DNA from: Epithemia pelagica
Lineage: Eukaryota > Bacillariophyta > Bacillariophyceae > Surirellales > Surirellaceae
Assembly: GCA_946965045.2 (NCBI GenBank)
Contig: OX337230.1
Location: 4,154,001-4,218,000 of the forward strand
Length of the DNA: 64,000 nucleotides
Direction: 5' to 3'
The position numbers and the translations under genes were made by a program. Position 1 is the first letter of the stretch, and each line of letters begins with the position of its first letter. This document shows, piece after piece, positions 12,901 to 23,032 of this stretch. Under the pieces are notes generated by a model that searched no databases, was not told where the DNA came from, and saw only the letters and a program-made list of their open reading frames with translations.

Positions 12901-13468
12901 AAAAAGACTTCTCTGGGTCTTCAAAGCAAATCGGGCACACCACAAGACGCTTACATATGGATCCCCATGACTTTTTGGGTGCTGTTGGGTCCTCTTTTGA
13001 TGCTTGGTTGAGTACAGCAAAGCATCGAGAAATACCTTCCATTTTGCTAACTTCTTTGGTGTCAAGTCTTGCTTGTAATTCTGTTAACTGGCAAAAGTCC
13101 AAGTGTCTCACTGTTCCCCAGTCGGTATTCAGATTCTTGAAATGCTCTCTCGGTGGACTTTTGAGGAAGGGGACATAGTCTTTCTCTTTCTTGATTTCTT
13201 GATGAATTGCTTCGGTTTGTTGGGCTTGGGTAGGGTGTTGCCTATTCTGTTGATTGTTGTTCCCTTGGGGGGCTAAAGCAGCGGGTGGGTTCTCGTCTTG
13301 CTGTGCAGGTGGAGGGTCTGGGTTCTCTGCTTGTGTGGGATGAGCCGGGGGTGTCTCCTCTTGTTCTGCCATCGTCGGTTGTGTTGACATGATGGTAGAT
13401 CCAGACAGGGTGGACAAGGATGCTGGGCTTTGAAGATGATTAAGAGGCACAATCAAGCCAGACACCAT
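9939..13468 (-). pseudogene. hAT-like transposase with N-terminal zinc-finger region, frameshifted and interrupted by copia
   Basis: Two overlapping open frames make one protein. The first (from ATG 13468, or ATG 13390) has a Pro/Gln-rich N-terminus, then a CPIC pair and a later H-x5-H pair that resemble a BED-type finger. The second frame (to 9939) has a transposase body and ends with a motif like the hAT dimerisation domain (LQWW at its start, NAFQERIFSFSSWF near its end), followed by acidic low-complexity sequence. The frames are joined by a one-base shift at a run of nine A (12780-12788): shifting there gives an unbroken reading. At the 3' end the gene is cut by the copia LTR, so the last 13 residues of the long ORF are LTR-encoded; the true tail lies at 1254-1572. 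hAT transposases cut and paste DNA with 8-bp duplications. I did not find terminal inverted repeats. Confidence 0.7.
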
Positions 13469-13599
13469 GTGTTGCAAGTTGCAAGCTGCAACAGACAATG
13501 AACTGTTGAAGGATTGGTGGATGGACGGTAGAGGTGAGAGGTAAGAGAGTGTCACAAGTCACAAAGATGAGGCGGTTGAAGGTAGGGTCACTGTGTGAT

Positions 13600-13960
13600 A
13601 TTGTATAGAAACGTAATTCACATGACACATTGGGGGGAGAATGGTAATTCCATCTGTGCGTAGGAGAAAATTGATTGGATTCTCAAATTCTTATAGTGAG
13701 TAAGAAGGAATTGGATTGGATTGGGAATTGATATCGTCTGATAAAGTGAATTGAATGGAATTGGGAAGTGTCTATTTTAGAGAATTGGGAATTGAATTAG
13801 GGAATTGACATTCCCCGTCTGAGATGATGAGACTTGAATCGGAATAGTGAATCCAAGAAAAAATCGGTATTGAGTTGAGTGGATTGTGAAATTCAATGAA
13901 AGTAAAGGAGGAGGATTTCAATTGAATGGCTTAATTCAAGCTAAATTTAAGTTACATTCC
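13600..13960. other. AT-rich stretch with repeated GAATTG motifs, upstream of the hAT-like gene
   Basis: No gene is seen. The motif GAATTG or GGAATTGG recurs about nine times between 13690 and 13925, with TTGGATTGGATTG-type runs. It sits 5' of the hAT-like transposase gene, where hAT elements often carry subterminal transposase-binding motifs, but no terminal inverted repeat was identified to prove that. Confidence 0.35.
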
Positions 13961-14104
13961 CTAAAGTCATTAAAGTCCCACTTTTTGAATTCCAGACCCT
14001 GCTCGTAAGTCGTAAGGTTATAGATTATTGCATCGGGAATATACTGACCCAACTGCGACTTGGACCACTTCCGCTGGGGAATACCAATCGTTTCATCCGA
14101 CTCG

Positions 14105-15234
14105 TTTCCCGACCGACGGACTGACGGTGGCCGCAGATGGTTTGGGTGACATATATGTGCGCCTGTCTTTTGTTTGCGGTCCGGGGGACCATGACGACGA
14201 CGAGGATGGCACAACAACACGGTTTGCTGCGAACCATGGCGCCTTTTTGTTCCAAGACGACGACCCAATGACACGACCCTTCGACGACGACGACGAGTCT
14301 GCCGCTTCCTTGTGGCTGTACTACTAGCTGTGCTAGTGTTTCGAGACCACCACCAACAGTGTGCCGACAAGCCCAGCAAGTGTTTGTGGTCAATGGTCGT
14401 CAAGGCATGGAGCTTTCATCAACCTCGTCGTTCTACTTTGGTGAGAAGAGGGAGACCACCTTGGGATCATCATTCCTTCCACCACCGCAACAACAGGGAA
14501 CAAGGACAACGAGTAATTGTCTTGCAGCAGCAGCAATTGGATTCGACCAACCCCATCACTTCCTCATCATCCTCATCATCATCGTCGTCGTCCATGAATG
14601 TCTCCCCCAATGCAACAACAACAACAACAACAACAATAACAAGGTTATCTAAAACGGCACGGCACTTGATTCAACAAGCCAGTAAGTGGCAAGCACAGGC
14701 TGCGGAATTGAGAGTCCAAGCACGGGCCCTGGAAACCCAATTGGACCACGTTCGATCGCAGCAACCACCGCCACCAGCACAACCAAACAACACCACGACG
14801 ACGACGACGACAACGACAAAGGCACAACAACTGGTGCAAACCGTGTTTGCGGCACGGCCCTTGCTTGACACCGCAAGCCATTGCCAAGCCTTGCAAGTAG
14901 AACGAGATCGACATTTCAACAACACGTCTTGACGGAAACCAACTTTGGCTGTTTGTCGTCGGACGTGACAACCCGAGCCGCCTTGTTTCGAGGACGTCTG
15001 AAACCACGGTCCGGAGGAGAACTGAAAGGAGAAGGACCATCGGAACAAGCCTATCAAACCTTGTACGACGACATCCTGAGAGAGGGATGGCATGCCGATA
15101 TTGGGAAACGACCGAGCTTTTTGAAATTGGGCAATGCGTTGCGAACCATCTTGGATACGGAAAGTGGCGAACATCGAGAGACCGTGTCAGACATTTCGAG
15201 TGAAATTTTTCGACTGACCCACAACCAACAATAA
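14105..15234 (+). pseudogene. Rearranged copy of the M50-protease-like gene, deleted and fused to unrelated sequence
   Basis: From about 14105 to 15075 the sequence follows the start of the intact M50-like gene at 22950-24345, including its upstream region, the Arg-rich N-terminus and the Thr-rich linker. The part matching roughly 23590-24180 of the intact gene is missing, and the frame differs across the junction near 14912. After TTGTACGACGAC (about 15075) the homology ends. The open frame continues to TAA 15232-15234 with GWHADIGKRPSF, which resembles the last helix region of protein kinases (RPSF motif). No M50 membrane core is present. This is a dead copy, with expanded CAT/CAA trinucleotide runs near 14560-14640. 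Confidence 0.7.
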
Positions 15235-15570
15235 GCAATCCTGGCCGATTAATAAGAAGGATTGTGGCAAGCCGTGTCCGTAGAATCTGCTATGACACGT
15301 TGCTCCGGCCTGGTTTGTGTGTGAGCAAGTCGCGATTGCTAGAATATCTGTAGGCAACTGTGTTTGTTGACAATCAATGATTGGGGTATACAAGAGAGAG
15401 GGGGACATGGTCGACAATGCCTTTTCGTCTTGTGACGGAATACGTGTATTAGGAGTATAAATTGGCTAGCTATATAATTATACCAAAAAACAACATGAGC
15501 TATTATGGGCTTTTGCATTGATTGTGGTCGTCACCCAGAAGTTGTGAATGTCCGCAAACGCCTAATTCTA
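15235..15570. other. Intergenic, 3' flank of kelch gene A
   Basis: No gene seen. The last part (from about 15556) matches the 3' flank of the second kelch gene near 21311, so the duplicated unit extends slightly beyond the coding sequence. Confidence 0.5.
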
Positions 15571-16785
15571 TCACAACAAACAACAACAAAAACAACTGTC
15601 ATCCTTCCGTTTCGCACTGTAGATATTGGTTGCTTTATTGGCATCTCGGATACGTCCCATTTCGTTCCATTGGTGGTACCATCCGTTTGGTTGCTGCTCA
15701 CAGAGTCGTTGAAAGAACCACGAATTCTTGTCCATGAGTGGCAGTGTCAAACAGGTAGAATTCTCAAATCCACCAATAATGGCAACTTGATTGGCCACTG
15801 TCACCATACTGCAGCCATCAAGGCGATTTTCTAGTGATGGGAGATTCCACAAGAGGTTGCGGTTCGTATCCAATACTTCCACGGTTCGACGAAATCGTCC
15901 CGCCACAACCAGACAGGATCCAACGGCAACCCCTGCACAAGAGAAACCTCGTGTATCGGAAAGCACCGTATCTGAATGAGTCCTCGTATCTGAATGAGTC
16001 CTCCAAGTAGATGAGAAGGAAAAGACTTCATCATCTTTCTTTGCCTTTGTCTTCTTCTTCTTCTTGCCGTAAGTCTTTGCAAATTCCAAATACTCCCCCG
16101 ACTCATCCTCACAGCCTCCACCTACAAAGATGCGGTGGCCAACGACCGCACTGGCATACCACAATCGTGGAACTTTCATCGATGGTCCCGCAGTGACAGT
16201 ATGATTTCTAGCATCAATCATGTCCACCGACGACAAAATACGCCTGTTCCTGCCACCCATTACAACAATATAGCGATTGTGAACCGCAACAGCACAACAT
16301 CCATATCGTCCCGGTGATAATCGACATTTCAATGTTGTCCAATAACTCTCTTGTGTGGTTCTTGTTGTGAAAGATGACTGTAGCAAATCATTGGAATCAA
16401 TCCGTTCCATACAATCCAAATATCCTCCTTCGTCATTGTGTCCTCCCATCACGTAGATGCTTCCGTTGCACACAACAGCGGCATGATGCTGACGTTTCTG
16501 GTTCATGGGTGGCCCTTCTCGCCACTGCTTGTTGGATTCTGCTAAATTCAATACAAGAACGGAATTGACAAAGCCTTTGCCTCGTTGTCGTCCTCCCAAC
16601 ACAACAACCGTCTGCCCCTTGTTGTTGGTATCGTTGTTCTTGTCGGGATGGTTCAGTACGACCGAAGCATGTCCCTTACGCCATCCACCCACAAGAGGAG
16701 GCCAATCGGTGTCATTCCATTCTGCTGTCTCGTCCAAAAGGACAAGGCCCGACTGCCATGCTTCTTCTTGCAGTGTCATGCTCAT
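15571..16785 (-). CDS. Kelch-repeat protein A
   Basis: A 404-residue ORF from ATG 16785. It contains kelch-type repeats, each with the paired glycines and spaced aromatic/hydrophobic residues of a beta-propeller blade: IYVMGGHNDEG, YIVVMGGRNRR, GHRIFVGGG, and QVAIIGGF near the C-terminus. Kelch propellers are protein-interaction platforms, often in ubiquitin ligases, but no BTB or F-box partner domain is present here. It is a close paralogue of the gene at 21345-22532. The two are nearly identical at their N-termini and diverge in the middle, where this copy has a Lys-rich insert and a THSDTRTHSDT repeat. Upstream sequence is shared too (16786-17160). Confidence 0.85.
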   Translation of the reverse strand: MSMTLQEEAWQSGLVLLDETAEWNDTDWPPLVGGWRKGHASVVLNHPDKNNDTNNKGQTVVVLGGRQRGKGFVNSVLVLNLAESNKQWREGPPMNQKRQHHAAVVCNGSIYVMGGHNDEGGYLDCMERIDSNDLLQSSFTTRTTQESYWTTLKCRLSPGRYGCCAVAVHNRYIVVMGGRNRRILSSVDMIDARNHTVTAGPSMKVPRLWYASAVVGHRIFVGGGCEDESGEYLEFAKTYGKKKKKTKAKKDDEVFSFSSTWRTHSDTRTHSDTVLSDTRGFSCAGVAVGSCLVVAGRFRRTVEVLDTNRNLLWNLPSLENRLDGCSMVTVANQVAIIGGFENSTCLTLPLMDKNSWFFQRLCEQQPNGWYHQWNEMGRIRDANKATNIYSAKRKDDSCFCCCLL

Positions 16786-17355
16786 GGTTCCAAACGTTCA
16801 CTGCAGAATTTATGATTCTAGGTAGTGGGCTTGCTGTGCTCTGCGGTGATGCGCGCTGATTCTGATGGGTGCGGACCGGAAGTCGCACGACTGATGCGAT
16901 TTCACGAGCAATATGGATGGACAAAAAGAAAAAGATGGAACGGTAGGTGTCTGTCGGTTGTAGGAGTAATGACCGATTGAAAACAGAACACAGATAGAGG
17001 GAACCTATCCGACAAAATGACGATACTCCGTAGATGATGCGGCACAAAACAAAGTATAGGAGATGACGTGCCGTTGCCATGGTCGGCCTCCGTGCATTCC
17101 CAGCGCGGCACAACAGAGTACTCGTATATCCGGGTTGTATAAATAATATTCAGGTTTTCCGCGACCGACTCTGTGTTGCAATAAAATACTACTCTCTAGC
17201 GGCATAGAGTGTGATTCTTTCGGTTTGTTTGTGAATCATTATCATCCAGGACTATTCAATGAGATAGGAAGTAATTAATCCATCGAAAAATTCTCTGAAT
17301 TCCTTGGAGCGAGAGGAGCTTTGTATACACATGTACAACAGAATCTTGGTCGACA
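16786..17355. promoter_or_regulatory. Upstream region of kelch gene A, duplicated
   Basis: No gene seen. From 16786 to about 17160 the sequence matches 22533-22860 upstream of kelch gene B, including CACTGCAGAATTTATGATTC and CCTATCCGACAAAATGACG. Since it is conserved between copies it probably holds the shared promoter and 5' leader. In the second copy the same region also serves the divergent M50-like gene. Here that partner is absent. Confidence 0.5.
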
Positions 17356-19100
17356 ATGTCTGAGTTGCGAACGGCAGTTAAGGCTGCTTCGACACTTGAA
17401 GCACTTGCGAAAATTGAAACTCGCCGGATTGCGACGAATGGCTTTCCGACTTGACAACGTGATAGCTTACAGAAGGCCTCCGTCATCTCACAGAAGAACT
17501 CCGTCATTGAGAGACTGTCTCTTGTTTCCGAGCTGCGATAGGCGTTGGCAACCGTTGAATATCACGGTGCAACTGGTAGTTCCGACCATCCACACGCCGA
17601 CAGCAAAGAGTCCAACTTTGATTTCACCCCAGTTGAGGAAACCCTTGAGATTATTTCGGATACGAATGGTCTTTCATTTGGCGAGCAGCTACACAAGGCC
17701 CCGGTGAAGGGATCATGCAGAAAGGCTCCTCTTGTCGGTTTGAACGAAGCGGACGTCCAGACGGTTGTACACGCAATTCGTCATGATGCCGTCCACATGT
17801 GCAGCATCATGCTAGGACTTGACAACGACGACGGTAACATATTGGTTGTGTCCAGAGAAGCAAATTTGTTTGCCAATCGACCGGATCATTATACGGTGTA
17901 CTTCTTCTTGAGTAGCCGCAGACGCCGAGTGCCTGTGGTGACGGTCCAAGATCAACCGGGAGACACGGCGGTCGACGACATTCGAGTTCACGGTCAAAAA
18001 TTCGACCAGCTGCTCAAGACTGTGCTTTGGAAGCATAATGGAAATACCATTGGCGCCATTACGTCTATCAAGAAAACCCGCATTGCTTGGATTGGGGATG
18101 AGGCGAACCGCATTGTGGAGGGGGTTCCTTTCTCTCCATGGAAAAGCTGCGCGAATACAGGAACCGATTGCTACCAAGGGACGGGGTGCCAGAAGAGAAG
18201 TCTTCATCGCCAAGGAAAAAGGAAGACAGCGGTATCCAGATGCAAGTTCCAGCAACACCTCATCGTAACGCGAAAAAGCCCCGAATCGAGGAGGCCAAGC
18301 GAGAATTGGTTTTGTCGCGTCCTTTCCCAGCGGAAGATCTCCTCTATGTGTTCTGCAATCTTATTATTGCTGGTATCCTTGTTCATGATCCCGATACCGT
18401 GCCATTCACTTTTCCGAACAGCAACACGGTAGTGGACATTCCGGCATGTGTGGTACTTTATCCAGGCCGAAAGGCGCCCATGCTGGAACGCCTGGCAACA
18501 ATTGTTCGTGGGCCGGCAACGAAACCTTGTTTTTCGGGACTTGCGAGAAAGGCCGCCCGTTTTGTGGGTATGGTTCCGTCGCCCAAATATTTTCTGGTGG
18601 AACGGCTTGGCTTGGGTTCGACGTGGAACGTGTTTCGAGCCGTGACGGATACGGGGCATGATTGTGTGGTGAAACTGTACATTCGCGAGTACCGGTATGG
18701 GCAAAAGATTACCGATTTTGATTCCAAAGGCTGGGAGGCCGTGTCACGCGAAGAATGGATGTACCACAACGTATATCCAGAGCTTGCTGCGGAACATGTA
18801 TGGGTCGAAAAACTGTGCGGCGGGCACTGCTTGATTCTTCCGTTTTTGGAACCTGTGCCCAAGGCTGATCGAGAATCGAACGTAGCCAATGTTGGCGCAC
18901 TCTACCAACAAAAATGTGTGAGTCGGGGATATCGTATCCAAAAGGAGCATGTAGGTTGGGGACACATTTGCATGTTCTCCAAGAAACTCTACCTGTATAG
19001 TCTGGGCAGCGTGGAAACGAGTACTGATGGAGTAGAACAGAATGAGCTGCAGAACATTCTTATAGAGAGAGCGACTCTGGATGCCACCGAGATATTCTAA
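17356..19100 (+). pseudogene. Kinase-like protein (DUF5898-like / Crinkler-type) with two nonsense codons and a frameshift
   Basis: A frame starting at ATG 17356 (MSELRTAVKAAS...) runs to about 18130 with in-frame TGA at 17452-17454 and TAG at 17539-17541, each followed directly by plausible coding sequence. Between 18102 and 18137 the reading moves to another frame, which continues to TAA at 19098-19100. The C-terminal ~200 residues look like the divergent kinase-like domain seen in diatom and oomycete proteins: a nucleotide-loop-like GLGSTWNVFRAV, VVKLYI with a candidate ATP-binding lysine, and a hinge-like LPFLEPV. I recall this as DUF5898, uncertainly. The N-terminus is helical and charged. 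A tiny intron could explain the frameshift but not the two stops. Confidence 0.55.
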
Positions 19101-19741
19101 TGCTTTCAACGTCAGGACCCGTCACATGAAAGACTTTGGCAAAGAGTCTCCACGATCGTGTTCGACAAGAAGTGGGTGGACACTATACCGTATCGTGTTG
19201 TTTCATGTAGTAAATACCGTCTATAGCCCGAGACGGGCAAATGAAGAAGGGCACTTTGGGTGATAAAATCTCTTGGGTAAAATCATTTTGTGTGTGTACT
19301 ATTGGATCGAACGATATAGACCGATTCCGAATCATTTTGTAAGATTCGTCCACTGTTTTTTTTTCGTCGTATCAGAAAAAGACAGCCAATGTGGTCTTAT
19401 ATTAGTAGAATGGCGGAGCCCACTAGCTGTTGGGAACCCGTCCCTGTTGCTATCGGTTCTTTGGTGATGCGGGAAGCCCTCTCTCACTCTCATGTCGTTT
19501 GGATTCTTTGCAAATTGTGAGGTGCTTCCGAGTTGCTACAATACCTGGGGGGCTTGAGTCGTGGGTGACTCGCCGGATCAGTCCCGGATCTGCCGTTCGG
19601 AAGAAAGGCGCGAGACTTCGTTTGCGCAAGAGAGAGAGATCAAAAAGAAACCCTATATAGACGACGATCCGCAACGGACGCCGCATTGCGCAGAACCAAA
19701 GCTCACCAACCACTTCATACAAACCACTCGCAATCATCATC
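19101..19741. other. Intergenic, annexin upstream region
   Basis: No gene seen. A TATA-like CCCTATATAG lies near 19651-19660, about 85 bp before the annexin ATG. A T-run occurs near 19359-19366. Confidence 0.4.
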
Positions 19742-20767
19742 ATGACGATTCCGTTGTATCCCGATTATGTCATGGCTCAAGACTTGTCTCCAGACGCCTT
19801 TGGATCGGCCGTCGATCAAGCCTGTGAGGAAATTGAGTCGGCCACCAAGGGATTGGGGGCGAATCGGCAACGAGTGATTGACGCCTTGGCGACACAAGAT
19901 CCGACGGAACGTGCCAAGATTAGTATGCGGTACATGGAATTGTATGGATGTGATCACAAACGATTCAAAACCATGGCCGATCTCATGGCCAAGGAATTTT
20001 CGGGCGATTTAGGCGACGCCCTGGAATTTCTCGCATTGCCCGCGCACGAGGCGGAATGTCTCATGATTCGCAAGGCCACCAAAGGATTGGGCGCCAATGT
20101 CAGTGTCGTGTGGTCCATTGTGGCGGGACGGACCAACGACGAAATGGAATTGCTCAAAAAGACGTATTTTCGCATGTTTGACAAGGATTTGGGCAAAGTG
20201 CTGGCCAGTGAATTGCATGGCAATATGGAACGATTGTGCTTCAATTGTTTGCAAGCCGCCGAACAAGCCTACGATCCCGAATTTCATACCATGGACAAGG
20301 CTCGAGAAGATGCCGAAACCATTCATGCCAAGGGACAAGGACGCATGGGCACGGACGAAAAGGGTATTTTCAAAGTCTTGTGTGCGGCACCGCCCGAACA
20401 TTTGCAAAACATTAACACGGTGTATGCGGAAAAATATGGCTATACGCTTTGGAAAGCCATGGAAAAGGAATTGGGTGGCATGGGAGAAAAGAATTTGCGA
20501 CAAGCGACCTTGTATCTGATTGGCATGAAGGAACGGCCGCACGAAACCATGGCCAAATTGCTCGATCAAGCTTGTCGAGGCTTTGGCACAGATGAATTGC
20601 TCTTGACGTGTAGCTTGATTCGCTTCCAACCGCACATGGGTAATGTCTATACAGCCTTTTTGGAAGAATATGGCAAGGGCATTCATGATTTGATCCGAGC
20701 CGAAGTGGGGGGCAAACACAAAACCTTGCTCTTGACCATTCTCAATGCCGTCTGGCCCGAACCCTAA
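19742..20767 (+). CDS. Annexin
   Basis: A 341-residue intronless ORF from ATG 19742, the usual annexin length. Four annexin repeats are visible by their loops: KGLGANRQRV (about residue 36), KGLGANVSVV (about 113), GRMGTDEKGI (about 200) and RGFGTDELLL (about 282). Each is followed by the typical helix with an LxxxYxxxYG-like pattern. Annexins bind acidic phospholipids in a calcium-dependent manner at the cytosolic face of membranes and act in trafficking and membrane repair. The GxGT form of the type II calcium site is kept in repeats 3 and 4, whereas repeats 1 and 2 have GLGA, so calcium affinity may differ between repeats. The gene sits intact between decayed duplicates. Confidence 0.93.
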   Translation: MTIPLYPDYVMAQDLSPDAFGSAVDQACEEIESATKGLGANRQRVIDALATQDPTERAKISMRYMELYGCDHKRFKTMADLMAKEFSGDLGDALEFLALPAHEAECLMIRKATKGLGANVSVVWSIVAGRTNDEMELLKKTYFRMFDKDLGKVLASELHGNMERLCFNCLQAAEQAYDPEFHTMDKAREDAETIHAKGQGRMGTDEKGIFKVLCAAPPEHLQNINTVYAEKYGYTLWKAMEKELGGMGEKNLRQATLYLIGMKERPHETMAKLLDQACRGFGTDELLLTCSLIRFQPHMGNVYTAFLEEYGKGIHDLIRAEVGGKHKTLLLTILNAVWPEP

Positions 20768-21344
20768 CCATCTCCTTTCATACACGGTAGTCCTACACAA
20801 CATACCTCACTCTCCCTCTTGTGTGTGGCGTCGGTCCAGGGAGTTGACGATTCATGGTTTCGGTGTCTCGTCTTCTAGAGAAGTACTTTTTGTAGTCTGC
20901 TCTAGTCAAAGTGCACCCCACCTCTGTATACTACCTACCACTCTACTAGCTACAACCACTTCCAATTTCCCCCTGTATTGTCTCGATGGCGTTGTTGTTT
21001 GAATCGATGATCGAATATAGGAGAAGCTTTCTGGATCTGCTACCTATTGTACAGCTATACTACGCCCTAGATGAGGTGCACGCAGTGCAACTACGTTTCA
21101 TCGATGTGGTCTTGCATTTTCTCGTGACAAGAATGAGACGCACAAACGTTTGCCGTAGGCTATGATGCAAAGCTATTAGCGCAACGAATGGGCACATTGT
21201 CCTCGAACAGTTGACTTGTGTTTACTACAACATGTTGTTTTCTTTGGAGATCATGCGAATCCTATACTAGTTACTTCGTCCGTAAGGGTAACCAATCACT
21301 GCAATGTACTCGGCAAACGCCCAATTCTATCACAACAACCCACA
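20768..21344. other. Intergenic between annexin and kelch gene B
   Basis: No gene seen. From about 21311 it matches the 3' flank of kelch gene A near 15556. Confidence 0.4.
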
Positions 21345-22532
21345 TCAAACACAAGTGTCATCCTTCCATTTAGCACGTTCGATAATGGTTGCCGCAGTGG
21401 CATCTCGGATACGTCCCATTTCGTTCCATTGGTGATACCATCCGTTTGGTTGCTGCTCACAGAGTCGTTGAAAGCACCACGAATTCTTGTCCATGAGTGG
21501 AAGTGTCGCACAGGTAGAATTCCCTTCTCCACCAATAATGGCAACTTGATTGGCCACCGTTACCATACTGCAGCCATAGAGGCCATTTTCTAGTGATGGG
21601 AGATTCCACAAGAGGTTGCGGTTCGTATCCAATACTTCCACGGTTGGATGTTCTCCCGCCACAACCAGACAGGATCCAACGGCAACCACTGCACAAGAAA
21701 AATTTCGTGTTTCGGGACGCACCATATCGGAATGAGTGCTCCAAGTAGACGCGAACGAAAGGACTGTAGAAGCAGTCTCCTCCTTTTTATCCGCACTGCC
21801 CTGAGGCTTTGAAAAGTCCAAATATTCCAACGAGTCAAGTTTGTCGTTCCTGTTGATATCTTCTCCACCGACAATGATGCGGTGGCCAACGACCGCACCG
21901 GCACACCACACTCGTGGAACGTTCATGGATGGTCCCTCAACCACAGTGTGATTGCTGGTATCAATAATCTCAACCGACGACAAATGACGCCAGTTACAGC
22001 CACCCATTACAACAATATATCGATTGTGAACCGCAACAGCACAACATCCTGTTCGTTCTGTTGATAGTCGACAATTCAATGTTGTCCAATAACTCTCGTG
22101 TGTGCTGCTTGTTGTGAAAAATGATTGTAGCAAATCATTGGAATCAATCCGTTCCATACAATCCAAATATACTCCTTCGTCATTGTGTCCTCCCATCACG
22201 TAGATGCTTCCGTTGCACACAACAGCGGCATGATGCTGACGTTTCTGGTTCATGGGTGGCCCTTCTCGCCACTGCTTGTTGGATTCTGCTAAATTCAATA
22301 CAAGAACGGAATTGACAAAGCCTTTGCCTCGTTGTCGTCCTCCCAACACAACAACCGTCTGCCCCTTGTTGTTGGTATCGTTGTTCTTGTCGGGATGGTT
22401 CAGTACGACCGAAGCATGTCCCTCACGCCATCCACCCACAAGAGGAGGCCAATCGGTGTCATTCCATTCTGCTGTCTCGTCCAAAAGGACAAGGCCCGAC
22501 TGCCATGCTTCTTCTTGCAGTGTCATGCTCAT
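21345..22532 (-). CDS. Kelch-repeat protein B
   Basis: A 395-residue ORF from ATG 22532, paralogous to the gene at 15571-16785. The first ~150 residues are nearly identical. Kelch-like blades with GG motifs include IYVMGGHNDEG, YIVVMGGCNWR, GHRIIVGGED and QVAIIGGEGN. The middle differs: this copy has INRNDKLDSLEYL and a shorter linker. It probably forms a beta-propeller for protein binding, with partner unknown. It is divergently arranged with the M50-like gene, sharing a ~500-bp intergenic region that may be a bidirectional promoter. Confidence 0.85.
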   Translation of the reverse strand: MSMTLQEEAWQSGLVLLDETAEWNDTDWPPLVGGWREGHASVVLNHPDKNNDTNNKGQTVVVLGGRQRGKGFVNSVLVLNLAESNKQWREGPPMNQKRQHHAAVVCNGSIYVMGGHNDEGVYLDCMERIDSNDLLQSFFTTSSTHESYWTTLNCRLSTERTGCCAVAVHNRYIVVMGGCNWRHLSSVEIIDTSNHTVVEGPSMNVPRVWCAGAVVGHRIIVGGEDINRNDKLDSLEYLDFSKPQGSADKKEETASTVLSFASTWSTHSDMVRPETRNFSCAVVAVGSCLVVAGEHPTVEVLDTNRNLLWNLPSLENGLYGCSMVTVANQVAIIGGEGNSTCATLPLMDKNSWCFQRLCEQQPNGWYHQWNEMGRIRDATAATIIERAKWKDDTCV

Positions 22533-23032
22533 GGTTCCAAACGTTCACTGCAGAATTTATGATTCTAGTTAGTGGGCTTGCTGTGCTCTGCGGTGATGCG
22601 CGCGCTGATGCTGATGGGTGCGGACCGGAAAAGCAGCACGACTGATTGCACGAGCAATGTGGATGAGGTGGGACGGTAGGTGTCTTTCGGCCAAAGGAGT
22701 ATCTACCGACCGCTCAAAAACAGACCACAGATAGAGGGAACCTATCCGACAAAATGACGTTACTCCGTAGATGATGCGGCACAGTGCCCCATGGTCGGCC
22801 TCCCTGTATTCCATGCGGCACAACAGAGTACTCGTATCTCCGGGTGTCTTAAATATTATCCTACAGAGTCCACATAAAAGGGGGAGAGTGACTGAGGTCT
22901 TTGAGTCACGAATTGATCGAGTCGTGCTTGTGGGTGTTGATCTTTATCGACGGATGGACAGACGTTGGCCGCAGATGGTGTGATGTGGTACGTAGTGTCT
23001 GTCGGGGAGAAAAGTACTATAGAAATCCAACC
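22533..23032. promoter_or_regulatory. Shared upstream region of kelch B and the M50-like gene
   Basis: A non-coding gap between divergent genes. Its left 330 bp is conserved upstream of kelch A (16786-17160), and its right part (from about 22950) is conserved upstream of the M50 pseudogene (from about 14105). Both halves therefore belong to one ancestral two-gene unit. Confidence 0.5.
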
